Shown here one piece after another: positions 22,694 to 35,327 of a stretch of DNA of 64,000 nucleotides. The notes beneath the pieces are model-generated. The model was not told where the DNA came from. It did not search any database and saw only the letters and a program-made list of their open reading frames with translations. Position 1 is the stretch's first letter; every line of letters begins with the position of its first letter. The DNA is taken from NCBI GenBank assembly GCA_018292915.2, contig JACVVK020000154.1, positions 587,501 to 651,500 of the forward strand, given 5' to 3'. The position numbers and the translations under genes were made by a program. This DNA is from Batillaria attramentaria. Lineage: Eukaryota; Mollusca; Gastropoda; Batillariidae.

Positions 22694-24005
22694 TAAGAGG
22701 GGGACATGTTGTTGTTGTTGTTGTTTCTTTGGGGAGGGGGTGCATGATAAGACGCCATTTGCACCCCCCCCCCCCCCAAAAAAAAAAAAGGAAAAAAAAA
22801 AGAGAAGGGGTGTGCACAGCACTACAGAATGCCTAAAAAAAATGATAAAAGCAAATGGACTGTCTTATTTGTCTGTCTCTCTGTGTGCACATTTGTTTTA
22901 TTGGGGGGGGGGGGGGGGGGGCGGAGGGGGGTAAGTCCATTTTTAGGAGACTGAAAAAAAAATGCAGAGTATTAGTTTTTGAGGTCCATAAATAAACGTG
23001 TAGAGGTGGCATAAAGCATTCCTGGAGGTGGTAAAGAATAGAGGTGATACAGAGTAGTTCTAGAGGTGGCATAGAGTAGTTCTAGAGGTGGCATGAATCA
23101 GTTTTCTCTCTTGATCTTTATCTGTCCTGTATGTATGTCAAACTTCCATCGAAGATGGATTACACTTCATCTGTTGTTGCCCTACAACTTTCTGTTCTAT
23201 CAACATGTCCTGCAGTGGGCAGCTGTTGCCAGCAGGACATTAGGCAAGTTAAACTCCCATGTTCCACTTCGATGTGCACAGTCTAAGAAGATTTTTAGAT
23301 CAAGTGATTAACAATCTGTCACATTTCTATTCTCATTTATGGCAAGTTCAGTTTCACTTGTCTTCCTGAGACGTTGCTTGTATAATTCTGTATGTTTTGC
23401 ATGGTTTTCTTTGTCACTTTACTAGCCGCAAAATAGTCTCTGTTGCTTGTGCGGCATTAAGCCCTACATAACTAAAGTTGTCACTTTACCGCTGTGTACA
23501 GCAAGCATACAGTTCCATCATTTCTGTGATACCATGCATGTTGGCTTTCACCTGTGAAATTAGATCAGTTGTGTCGCCTTGTGCTGTCAGCCTGTCATCA
23601 TCAGTAGGTCATTATACCCCCCCCCCCCCCACTTAACCCCCTGCCAACCCGTGGAAAAAAAAAAAGCCTTCCCTTCAATCAACTTGCCCTGCAATGGTCA
23701 TCTGTTGCCAGCAGGACATCAGGCCACTTAGACTCCTGTTTTCCAAGAACAGCTTAGATCTTAACAATCGTGTCTTTTGAAGAAAACCTGTTCTAATTAT
23801 ATTAACTCCATCCATTTCCAGATTTACCACAGTGGTTGCTGAGACAAGCTGCAGGTGTTTACTACAATGGCAAAAGATTGGACAGGCCAGCATGTGACGT
23901 CGCAACAGTCCCCAACTTAGCCCACTGGCAGTAGGACCAAGTGGAGTACAGTTTCCATGTACTCCATCCAGATCTATGGCGAGATTATCACAACTTCACC
24001 TATGC
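22694..24005. other. Intergenic
   Basis: C-then-A homopolymers lie near 22765-22800, a G run at about 22902-22921, a C run near 23618-23631, and a short direct repeat (TAGAGGTGGCATA...) lies at about 22995-23095. A segment near 23690-23930 is similar to 24540-24700. No exon is recognised. Confidence 0.5.
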
Positions 24006-25170
24006 CAGCAGTTTTAAAGACAGACCTACAGCCAGATCATAACCAAGCAGTTTTAAAGACAGACCTATGACCAAAACGTCGCCCAGCAGTTTTAGAGACA
24101 GCCCTACGGCCAGATCGTCACCCAGCAGTTTTAGAGACAAACCTACGGCCAGATCATCACCCAGCATTTTACAGGCAGACCTACGGCCAGATTGTCAAGC
24201 AGTTTTAAACAGAACTAAAGCCAGATCATCACCCAGCAGTTTTAGAGACAGACCTGTGGTCAGATCATCATCCATCAGTTAGTTAAAACAATTGCCAGAT
24301 CGTCGCCCAGCAGTTTTTGACGCAGACCTATGGCCAGATGGTCACCCAGCAGTTACATGTATAGAGAAAGATCTACAGCCTTCTTGTCACCCAACAGTTT
24401 CAGACACAGCCCTACGGCCAGATCGTAACCCAGCAGTTTTAGAGGCAGACCTACGGCCAGATCATCACCCAGCAGTTTTAGAGGCAGACCTATGGCGAGG
24501 TGATGCACGGAGACCTAAAGCCAGATCACCACCGTGTCTTTTGAGGAAACCTGTGCGAATCATTCACTGCATCCATTTCCAGATTTACCACAGTGGCTGC
24601 TGAGGCAAACTGCAGATGTTTACCACCAAAGGCGAAAGATTGGACGGGCCAGAATATGTTACCACACTCACCAACTTATTGCACTGGCAGTAGGACCAAG
24701 TGGAGTACAGTGGGATTTCCATGCAGTCAGTACAGCCCTATAGCAAGATTATCACCACTTCAACTACGTCAGCAGTTTTAGAGACAGCAACAGACCTACA
24801 GCCAGATCATCATCCAGCAGTTTTACAGGCAGACCTATGGCCATATTGTCACCCATCAGTTGGGCAGGCAGACCTACAGGCTAATTTTTACGAAGCAGTT
24901 TTAGAGGCAGACCAATGGCACACTTCTAGTCAGCAAGCAAGACCAGTGTATCACATCACCTTCACTGCACCTGCCAGTTTGGTACATCAGATCACAGGAC
25001 CTGGTCCAGAAAAGTGAATGGCAAAGACTAGACTGTACGTATTCGGTGAATAAGTTCTGGTTTTGAAGAGAGAATTATATAGCCAGATCATCGCCCAGCA
25101 GTTTTAGAGACAGCCCTATGGCCAGATCGTCAGCCAGCAGTTTTAGAGACAGACCTACAGCCAGACCCCT
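24006..25170 (+). repeat. 39-bp minisatellite, diverged
   Basis: Repeated units of about 39 bp have landmarks CAGCAGTTTTAGAGACAGAC, CTACGGCCAGATC and ATCACC. They lie mainly at 24010-24540, with further copies at 24770-24910, 25075-25165 and 25540-25670. Because 39 is a multiple of three, a 13-codon pattern (AVLEADLRPDHHP) runs for several units, but stops and shifts break it. The array adjoins LINE RNase H relics and may have expanded from that element. Confidence 0.8.
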
Positions 25171-25396
25171 TCAGCAAGAAAATGGCGCCAGCAGCACGCT
25201 GACATCAATCCACCTGACAGCTACCACCATCTGAACACAGCCGACCAAGTCATCATGAATGCCCACCTGTTCAACAAACTCAAAATTGGCCAGGTGGACA
25301 GATGCCCCTGCGATACTGTCCCCATGACAAGCGAGCATCTGCTCCAGGACTGCCCGCTCCATGATACAGCCAGGACAGCGGTTTGGCCAAGAGTAG

Positions 25397-25432
<36 letters not shown>

Positions 25433-25530
25433 AAAAAACTACTCTATGGAGACCTGGCAGCCTTGCAGAGAACTATAACATTCATCAGAGCTACTGGCCT
25501 CACCATCTAGTGATCAACAAAGAAGAAGTG
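25171..25530 (+). pseudogene. LINE RNase H/C-terminal relic, copy 1
   Basis: One plus frame at 25181-25390 reads KWRQQHADINPPDSYHHLN, NAHLFNKLKIGQ, DRCPCDTVPMTSEHLLQDCP and ARTAVWP. This resembles the C-terminal RNase H plus Cys-His knuckle tail of I-clade-like LINEs. A GT repeat at 25398-25430 interrupts it, then LYGDLAALQRTITFIRATG follows and ends at a stop near 25510. No RT core is present, so it is a dead fragment. Confidence 0.65.
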
Positions 25531-25663
25531 ACAGACCTGAGATCGCCACCCAGCAATTTTACAGACAGACCTATGGCCAGATTATCACTCAGCAGTTTGA
25601 GAGGTGGACATACAACCAGATCGTCACCCAGCATTTTACAGGCAGACCTACGACCAGATCATC

Positions 25664-26000
25664 ACCCAGCACCCCAAAGAAGGATGGACTCATGTGTACG
25701 CAGACGGGTTGGCAACAGAGGCAACACAGAATGAAGATGGGGGTGTCTACATCAGATACAAAGGAGAAGAGGAACACACAAGTCGTCATGAACGCAGGAT
25801 GAATGCCAATCTGTTCAACATACTCAGTATTGGTGCCCCTGCGATACTGTCCCCATGACCATCCAACACCTACTCCAGGACTGCCCGCTCCATGACAACA
25901 AAATTCTACAGACACCTGACAGCCTTGCATAGGACTACAACATTCATCAGAGCTACAGGCGTCGCCATCTAGTGATAGACAAAGAAGAAGTAGTAGTGAC
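25664..26000 (+). pseudogene. LINE RNase H relic, copy 2
   Basis: At 25675-25780 the frame reads GWTHVYADGLATEATQNEDG and GGVYIRYKGEEEH. This resembles the first strand of an RNase H domain, with YADGLA where functional copies usually have a TDGSA-like motif. A second piece of the Cys-His tail (CPCDTVPMTIQHLLQDCP in a shifted frame) follows near 25830-25890. Frameshifts and deletions make it non-functional. Confidence 0.6.
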
Positions 26001-26799
26001 AGACCTTCGGCCAGATCACCGCTCAGCAGTGTCAGAGGCAGTTCTAGTGATATTTTGAATGATCTTGACCCATTCTTTTATTTGAATATGTCAGATAAAA
26101 TTCTGTGGACAAGTACAAGCACACACAAAAGAAGTGAGTGATGCGCTGTTGACAACTTGCCTCTCGAGGGAATACTGATCAGTACACGTCATTAGTTCAG
26201 AATACAGATTGCCTCCCTTTGACCATTCCATATCCCCCCCCCCTCCAAGCCATTGTGAATCCAAAATAAAGATTGTCTCCCTTCAACTGTACTAGTTACC
26301 TGTGTGATGTGAATCGATTATACTGTTTCCATATGATTCCCATGAGCCATCATAAATCCATTGGGACCCCCCCCCCCCCCCGACAACTTAATAACAAAGA
26401 ACCCACTGAAACACTGAACTTGACGCTTATCAGTACAGTCTCACAGCAGAGCCAACTGAATAAGATCGGTGTCACACATGCTACATATCGTGCCGTAGTC
26501 ATAGTGATTTCAGTTTGCTCAGCAATGTCAAGAACTACTAGTGGCAGTGCAGGATGTATTCATTTCAAGTTGGGGTGTTTTTTTTCAGTTTTTTTAGTTT
26601 TTGTTGTATATCAGTATCATTTTGTCCCATTGTTTGTATGCTGCATTGAAAAGCGGCAGCCTGGATTATGTTTCTGGCCTGAGATCCCTGGACCCCCTCC
26701 CTCCCCCCCCCCCCCACACACACACACACGTGGCCGGCACAAGAGGGGGGGGGGGGTATTGGCTGGCGCTTTTCAGAGGAGCTAGAAGTTGACGTCTTT
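26001..26799. other. Intergenic before the TUT1 promoter
   Basis: C runs lie near 26235 and 26368, and a C/CA/G low-complexity patch at about 26695-26757. No exon is recognised. Confidence 0.5.
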
Positions 26800-26993
26800 C
26801 ACGTCAGCCGAGCTGGTGATGCCATTGGGCAGATCTGACAGCCATCTTGGGCCGAGTTTGAATTGGGCGCTTGATACCCCCGATGGCTCACATGTAGACA
26901 ACTATTGCTTCCGGTTAACTTTCAACATGGCGGCTTAGGAGACGAGGTGGTGCCAACGGCTGTAAAATGTTGCCTGAAAGGTTCTTGTTTCAG
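26800..26993 (+). promoter_or_regulatory. TUT1 promoter and 5' UTR exon candidate
   Basis: Contains CAGCCATCTTGGG and, near 26931, CAACATGGCGGCT. Both fit the YY1 core often found at TATA-less housekeeping promoters. A CTTCCGGTTAAC ETS-like site lies just upstream of the second. A good donor TTTCAG|GTATGT follows at 26993/26994, suggesting a non-coding first exon. The ATG inside the YY1-like site opens only a three-codon frame (ATG GCG GCT TAG). Confidence 0.5.
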
Positions 26994-27477
26994 GTATGTT
27001 TCGTTGAACATCATGTGCAGTCACATTTTACGCAGTACAGACTTTCCCTTCAGTGTCTTTAAAATTATCTAATCGTTTCTGCACATGCAAACAGGAAATG
27101 TCCAGTTCTGATGTCGTTGGAAAGACGTCTGATAATCGTAACGAAAGTAGAGTTCCCTGAAACGTTTTTGCGGGTTTTTCCCAATGGCAGGCAGGAAAAA
27201 AAGCTATTTCCATTGCTGATCAAAATGAGCCTGCGCAACACGTGATGTCTGTTGTTCGTTTGAGAATCGCAGAGCGGTTCGGAAGCGTTACCCATCAAAT
27301 TCTAAGAATTCCTGTCGGTGATCGGAGGGAAATATCCACCTAACTGGGTCATAACTAGTGTCATTGTTACATGGCCCTGAAAGTCCATTGAATCACATTG
27401 AGTTCGTTTTGCAGCAACTTTCAGCTGAGGCACAAACTGGTTGACTTTAAGCCTGCCTGTTTCTCGTACTGGACAAG

Positions 27478-27517
27478 ATGGCTCTCTTCTGTGAAACATG
27501 CAACATCGGAGTTTCTT

Positions 27518-27559
<42 letters not shown>

Positions 27560-28334
27560 TGTATATGCATGTGAGTGCATGTCAAGTAAATTCTGAGATG
27601 TTGCTAGTCTGTTTTACTTAAAAATTGTCATTTACTGTTTTGGTTTAGTCTCACTCTGTTTCATGCGGTTCCCTCTGGGGAGCAGAGCTTACACTGGTTT
27701 ATTCCCAGATAGACCCCGCCACTGAGACTCATCCCAGATAGACCCCATCCCAGATGGACCCATCCCAGATAGACCCCGTCCCAGATGGACCCATGCCAGA
27801 TAGACCCCGTCCCAGATAGACCCCATCCCAGATAGACCCATCCCAGATAGACCCATCCCAGATAGACCCATCCCAGATAGACCCATCCAAAGAATCCATC
27901 TGTGCACTGTGCGCACGCGCGCATGTGTTATGCTAGTGTGTGTGTGTTGTTGTTACGTTGTATCTTGGTTAAATATTGAGAGTAAAACGCACTCGCATCA
28001 CATCAGCAAATGAAAGATCACATAAGTAAAACTTTCAAAAATTGCTTATTTACAACCTGGGTAACTATTGGGAGTAAAACACACACACACACACACACAT
28101 GACATCAAATAAATGATCATATATAAGTATAACTATAAAAAAAGCTTATTCACAGCCCAGTCAATTCAGTACATCTGGTACATCAAAGTTAAATCTTGCG
28201 TGTAAGAGTCTTAAAAAAAGAAAGCCGTTTAAAATTTACAATTTTGTTCAGTACATTGAAGTTCACGCTATTCTCTGTAGTAGTTCTAGTCTATGCATAA
28301 AAAACTAAAACTCAGTGAAAAGTGTAAAGAGACA

Positions 28335-28421
<87 letters not shown>

Positions 28422-31400
28422 AGTTTAAAAACGCTGGACAATGTGTCGCACAGCTGACAGAATTTCAAATGATGTCAGCTCACCAGCATTGAACCTGGTT
28501 CTAAGGCGCTGAAGTGGGTGGTCCATTTCCCAGTATTTTCTTCGTCTCGCTGGCAGGTTGGCACCTAGCTGTGCGCGTTGAATGGTGGACTCCATGTTCG
28601 TTTGCTCCTTGTGCAGATATTCCACAAGCTGAAACACATTCAGGTGCCGGGTGCTGATCGTTCTGTTGAGCTTAGAATGCCAACACACTACCATATTGTT
28701 GGTTCGTATGTTTGCATTAAACACATTTTAGAATGGAATGGGGATCATCGTCAGCCAAGTCTCCTCAACATACTGCACTAAGTTTCTCAGTTGCTGGTGC
28801 TCCTGAACGAGGAAAGAATCTCTTAGCTGGCAGAAAGCTGGCCGTACTGACACGACTGGCAGGAATGCTAGTGCCATGAGGATTCTCACAAATTTCTTGA
28901 TCTGGATATTCTCACGGTAAAGCACTACCATTCCAAGTTCTTGGACTTTCTTCCACACAGCCTGGGTGTGATGGAATAAACATCCTTTGTGCTGTGTTGT
29001 TGGAAACCGAGTCAGGCTTGATCCCATCAATCCGGCATCAAAGTCGGAGAGAATAATGACGGGATTCCAGGTCAAATCCGAAAGTCATTGTACCGGTATT
29101 AATATTTTGAATACTACTCAAATGTGGTGGAATAGGACGTTAACCAGTAAAACACCGCCACTCAAATGTGGCGGAATAGGACGGTAACCATTGAAACATC
29201 CCTGCTCCCTCACTCCCTCTGTGGTAAGTGCGTCCGTGAAAACAAAACCCCCAAAGAATTAAACAAAAAACAAACTGAACATGTGCATTTTATCAGTCTG
29301 CCCACATAATCTGACAACAGTGGACAAGCACATAGTTTGTGTAGAAATGCTATGCTCACACACACACACACATCACGGTACAGATATAATAAGCGTCATA
29401 TGTGGTAGAAAAGGACGTTAACCTGTAGAACACCACCTCGCGCGCGCACAAACACACACACGCAAGAAAAACAGCACAACACATGCGGTCACGCGCAACG
29501 TGCATACATGGATTTTTAGTATGGGTCTATCTGGGATGGGTCCATCTGGGACGGGGTCTTACTGGGATGGGTCTGAGTGGCATGGCACCCTTACTGCATT
29601 TACTAACTGGCTCAAAACTAAACTTTAATTTTTTATTTTTTTTTTAAATCAGAAGTCACAATGAGAGACCACGTCAAGGGGAGACGCCATCAGCAGGCCG
29701 TTGCTGCAGTGGAGAAACGCAAGGCGGCAGCACGATGCAGTCTCTACTGTCGTGATTTCCCTCCCTCCACCACAGAAGCAGCCCTCAGACAGTACTTCTC
29801 ACAGTTTGGAAACATATCCCGCGTCATGCTAGAAAAACAAAGGGTAAGTTTGGGTGGCTCAGACACACAGTACGGTCACCAGCCAGTGTACTAAGTATTG
29901 TATAGACGCTTTACCCAATTTTGTGAATCAGCTCAAAGCACCGCGAACTGAACCCAACACGTACACTCACGTGAATCACACGCATTCTCTCACACACTGG
30001 ACATAAACACGCTACAGTCACGTGGTGCGAAGGGTCAGCTCAGCTATTTAAATTTCGGAATTTAGAATTAGGAATGTAATGCCAAATTTCCTATCCTAAG
30101 TTTCAGTCAAAGAAAAGGTAGGAGGAAAATGGGTGCACACACAGCAATGTATCAGGATACATGTATGTAATGTCATATGAGACAGTCTAACTTCATTTTA
30201 GAAGACTTGCATGTCAGTATCAAGGCAGTATTTTTCATTTGGGTGCCACGAGAGGCTACGAAATGTCTTTAGAAATGCTAAAATTTGATGTCTTAAATGG
30301 GACATTGTCCCTGTGTTCCCCCAGCAGGGCGCTGCTTCTGCACCCCAGTCTACATTTCAGTCTTTTTTTTCTTCAGCAATTGCCAAGCCTGATATATGCG
30401 TTCAAGCTTTTTGTATTAAAAGTGATTTTATTGTGGCTGCATGTCTTCCTCCTTGTGTGTACTTCCAGGGCTGTTACTGTATCCTGCACTTTGACAACGA
30501 AGCAGCAGTCCAGAGAGCTCTAGCGTACGCCAGCCATCGCCTCGGTGGAAACCGCTTGACTGTGCGGCCACGCAAGCCGATCACACCCACCACAGGTCAT
30601 GGGCAGCGACCTGACCCTCGTGCCAGCTACCAGAAGGCCAAGGCCGCGGCGTTGGAGGAAGAGGAGGCAGTGAAGCAGGCGGACTATGACCGGTTGATGC
30701 ACACTTTGCTGCAGTGCAGCTCGGTAAGTATTTTCTGTGAGTCACGAAAATGTACTTTTCTCATGTTGCCAGAGGGAGAACATGAGAGATGTAATTGCAC
30801 GTTCAGTACAGCACCTGTCTGCCCCAGACCTGTTTACCCTTACGATTTTGGCGTAAAATGTACGATATTCGGGTCGATTTTACGCTTGTACGCAGGCCTG
30901 CGAAAACTACGCTTTCCGGGAGCAAGATTTACGATTTATTATTTTTCGGTATTTTGCGGTCTGAAGACATTTCCGCTGAGCCATTGTGCTTAACAGGCAG
31001 AATCTGATTGGCTTAAGCTCTCTCTTTGTCCAATCAGAGATGCTCGTTTCGGTCAGCGGCGCGGGGCTCTTTGCTTTCCGATTCGCAATGGCTGACGCGC
31101 TTCTCGTACATTTTTCCTGTGATTAATTCGCATCGGAACAGCCCGGGTCTATGGTAATGTTGCAATGGCGTGGAACAAAACATGCAAAAATTCTTACACG
31201 GAAGAAATGACGAGGATGTGTGCCGGCAACAGTAAGCCAGCGGCGAAGAAACTATCGGCAAGTCCGACGTACCGTGAAATCTTCCTCTGCACTTTCGGTT
31301 CAGGATATTTAGCACAACACGGTGTTTCAAGACGGATTTCTGTCTCACTCGGAGGGAGAAACGATTGCATTAAAGTGTGCATTTAGTGAGTGGATGTGTT

Positions 31401-32262
31401 TTCTGACTGGGATTTGTGTTGTTTTTTTATGGCAGAGGTTCCTTTTTTTTTTTTTTTGTAACATTCAAGCCATGGAGCTTTCATCTCAGTTTGTGGTCCC
31501 TTAGTACGGGCCCACTACGGTAGCCGGGCAGTGTAGATCAGATACCTCTAGATGAAAACTAGTGAATGACTTTTTCACACCCCGGCCGCCCACTTACACT
31601 AGTATTAGCACTTGTTGGTTTGTTTTGTTTTTGTAAGAGCAAGTCACAGATAGTCATATAACCATGATAATGGCATACCTGACAGTGTGACTTTTGTTTT
31701 TGAAGACTTGTATGTCAGTACTAAGGCATTTTATGGTTTGGAAATGTGCGGCATCTGGCAGCACTTTAGGTGTCCAGTATGATATTACACACTTACCCAG
31801 TCAGTCAACAAAACTCAGATTTCTCATTCTTGAATATTTTTATGAACAACATGGACCAAATGATTTTGAAAGCACATGTATGCATAAATTGAAAGTCAGC
31901 ACTTGCATACAGCATTAATTCCTGGCATTTTGGTCCGTGGTCTAGATTGTACTACTTTTTGCCAAATTGTACTACTTTTTGCTTCTGATCTTACTACTTC
32001 TCAATGCTGAGGGTAAACAGGTCTGCTGCCCGCAAGTTTTAATAAATATTGTAGGGCACAGACAATGAGTTACACTGAAAAACAAATCACTGCCATCCAG
32101 CTCTCATGTTGGGAAGAACAAGAACCTTTATTTTATAATGGTAGAAGTTACGGGCATGTGCATACCAATTTTAAAACTTGTCATTGCTATGCACTATAAA
32201 ACAAAATCCATTGTCAACAAAAGGAAAATTGGATAATAGGTAAGGGTGAAGCGCGCGCGCGT

Positions 32263-32313
<51 letters not shown>

Positions 32314-33078
32314 CACACACACAGATGTATACAGAACATTAAACATGTTAACAGAAATAAAATTTGATGTAGGTAGTGTTCTTAGGCAAATCCATTATTT
32401 ATGTTGGTGAAAATGAAAGTAGGTACATGTATTTCTGATACACGTGTATCATATATAACACAGAAAATGCCTTTGATATTGATGAAAGATATAGGGAAGC
32501 TGGCATGCAGGTGCACAAATATTTCTAAAAACGCCATCCCTGGATGGTTAGAGATGTATGCCATCAGTCAACAGATTTGTCCTCAAGCATCAGCATGCAT
32601 GTCCAGTCAGATATTTAATTTACATGTGGTGCAAAGCAGAAGCCCACAGATTCTGTTGTTGTTGAGCTATCTACTGCTGCTGTATTTCAGGTCCTGGATC
32701 AAATGGAAATGCTGTACCAAAGTGTTGCGCTGTCCAATCAGGAGGTACAGAGTCGACACGAAGTGTGTCAGTACCTTCACCATACACTCCTGCCCTTCTT
32801 TCCTAGTGAGTACTGGAGCTTGACCCGTCGTGCCATGTGATGACGGTGTGGCGATGACTGCTATATGAGAGAGTGCAGATGATTCACTTTAGCCTGCATG
32901 TTGCTTTCAGGCACCTTGAGCCAAGCAACTGGATAACGCTTCTATGACCCACATTATTATCATTGTTTTCAGTAGCAGTAGTTGTTGTATTTCAGCATCT
33001 TTCAGTGAATAATGTTGTCTCAGTTGCATCACCTTAACAGTGCTCAGAATTTTCTGGCCAGCCAGATTTGAGTGAAAG

Positions 33079-33145
<67 letters not shown>

Positions 33146-35287
33146 GCTAATGTTGCTGCTAAAATTGTTCATCTCGTTCAAAATGCAGGATGTCTAAACT
33201 GATTTTCATTTTCTCTTCATCACAGCCTGCACATTCCATCAGTTCGGCTCATCTGTCAATGGGTTTGGTATGCACGGCTGTGACATGGACGTCTTTGTGG
33301 ATTTCCATGACGACGAGATCAGCCCAGAGGCCGAGGAGGAGCTGAGACAAAAGGTAAAGACACATTCATGAGTTAGCCCATGTCCCTTTAAGATCCATGC
33401 AGAAAATAATGGGAAGGTGATGCCACAGTCAGCACTGTGGAGCCTGAAGATACTGTTACACTGTTATGCAGTGGTCATGCTGTGTATTGTTCTACAGGTA
33501 ATTTCTTTTCTTGTTACAGTTTAGATCAGTGGAATTACCCTACATCCGAGACATCCGATCCATCAACACAACACTAGGCCCCTTGCTTCCCTCGCAGCTG
33601 CGCGAAGTACCCATCTTGGACCGAGCACGCCTGTTGTCCCGGATTCTCACCTATCATGGCAAGAGCTGTGGAGATGTGACCTACATACCCAGTGCCCGCT
33701 GCCCCATCGCGCGATTTGTTCACATGCCGACGGGCATCAAGTGTGACATGTCTGTCAACAACAGGTGGGTCAGGCAACGTGTAAGGTGACGCTCAGTAAT
33801 GGTTGTCGGATTTGTGCACTGCTTTGCGGTGATTAAATAGCTTGCAGGTTTGTACAGCTTAGCAGTAGCAGCAGAAGTCAGGTTAAGAACTTTTTTTTAT
33901 TTTCTAGCTACCTCCCCCCCCAAAATAATGCATTATCCAGAAATAGGTTTGCAGTGACTTGTAGTTTCATTGAGATGCACGTTTGAGACCCACAAGACAA
34001 GACCTGAATGTCTGAAAGTCCTTTTGTACATTGTCACCTGCAGTCTGCTGTTTATCTCCAATCACTTGGCTTGTGAAGTCTGTAACATTTTCCACACCGT
34101 TCACTTCAAGCTGAAAACAGATGTCAGATTTCTGGTGGTAGCATAAAATTTTACTCTTTGTTGATCCACACAGTCTTTTGTGGAAAAAAAAAAGAAAAAA
34201 AGTCAGGCCAATATGGGGAGAACCCAGGATGCACGCTTGAGGAAAAAAAGTAGAGTGTGCAGACCACAAAAAACAGACTTTTGCATCAGACAGGCCATCC
34301 AGGTATTTCAAGCCTGCATGCGCTACACAAATGTTGTTCTCGGCCATGCTGGATATTGCGCACGTGGCCTTGCTGTAGAGTGTACGTACAATAGTTGTAA
34401 TTTGCAGACTGGGTCTGATGAACACACGACTGCTGCGGATGTGTGCGGAGGACCGGCGAGTGCGACTACTGGTGTTCGCTGTGCGTTACTGGGGCAAGTG
34501 GCGGCAGGTGGCGGGGAATGTCGCGTCAGGGCCACGGTTATCCAACTACTGCCTGTCGCTCCTGGTCTATTTCTACCTGGCCAACACCACTCCACCTGTA
34601 CTACCCACTGTGCAGCAGATGGCTGATATTGCAGGTGAGACGATGAAAGGCATGGGAATTGTTCATGGAAGTTTAACTTTAAGTGGAAAATGGTGAAATT
34701 TCGTTGGATAAAATTTTGTTTTCCTCACAAAAAAACACACACACACACACGAAAGTGCAGTTTTACATACAAATTTTCCAGTGTTCTCAAACCGTGGACC
34801 TATTTCATTTTCATTTGCCTCAGGCACTCCTTAGTATTGGCTGTTTGTGCCCCAGCCAGTTTTCCGGGGTTTTGTTCTTGGGCACTTCTGATGCCTTGAT
34901 AATGCCACTATTTTGTTCAGTGAGAAAAAGTTCGGTACCAAGCCCCTGCATTAATCTTGTCCTTGCTTGTGTACAGCTGTGTGTGATCCACAGACGTAAA
35001 GAGATAGACGCACCGCCGCACGCTGCCACCGCTGCTTGCGAGTGTCGCTATCGCGGCCATCTTGTGAATACCAGAACTCAGATGCTCTGTGTACAGGACG
35101 CCTCGTTCGAAATACAAAGTTCTTTAGAAAGACGTCATCAGAAATGTGACGTAAGACAAAGCGGACCAATGCTATGCGCGCTATGTAAACAGCTGGCACT
35201 TCCAGGTACTCGCAACATGGCGCGCGGCGGCGTCACACTTCCAGCACCGCAGGGGGTCTATCTCTATATGTCGATGGTGTGATCGTG

Positions 35288-35327
<40 letters not shown>

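Noticed and set aside
24292..24603. Tandem-repeat protein gene (AVLEADLRPDHHP units)
   Set aside because: The frame is broken within a few units, there is no start or splice context, and periodicity follows simply from 39 being divisible by three.
25589..25930. Minus-strand 113-codon frame
   Set aside because: It is antisense to the RNase H relic, whose plus-strand translation carries recognisable motifs.
30313..30468. Extension of TUT1 exon 30469 upstream in the same open frame
   Set aside because: A clear acceptor CTTCCAG precedes 30469 and the upstream frame belongs to dispersed repeat family B.
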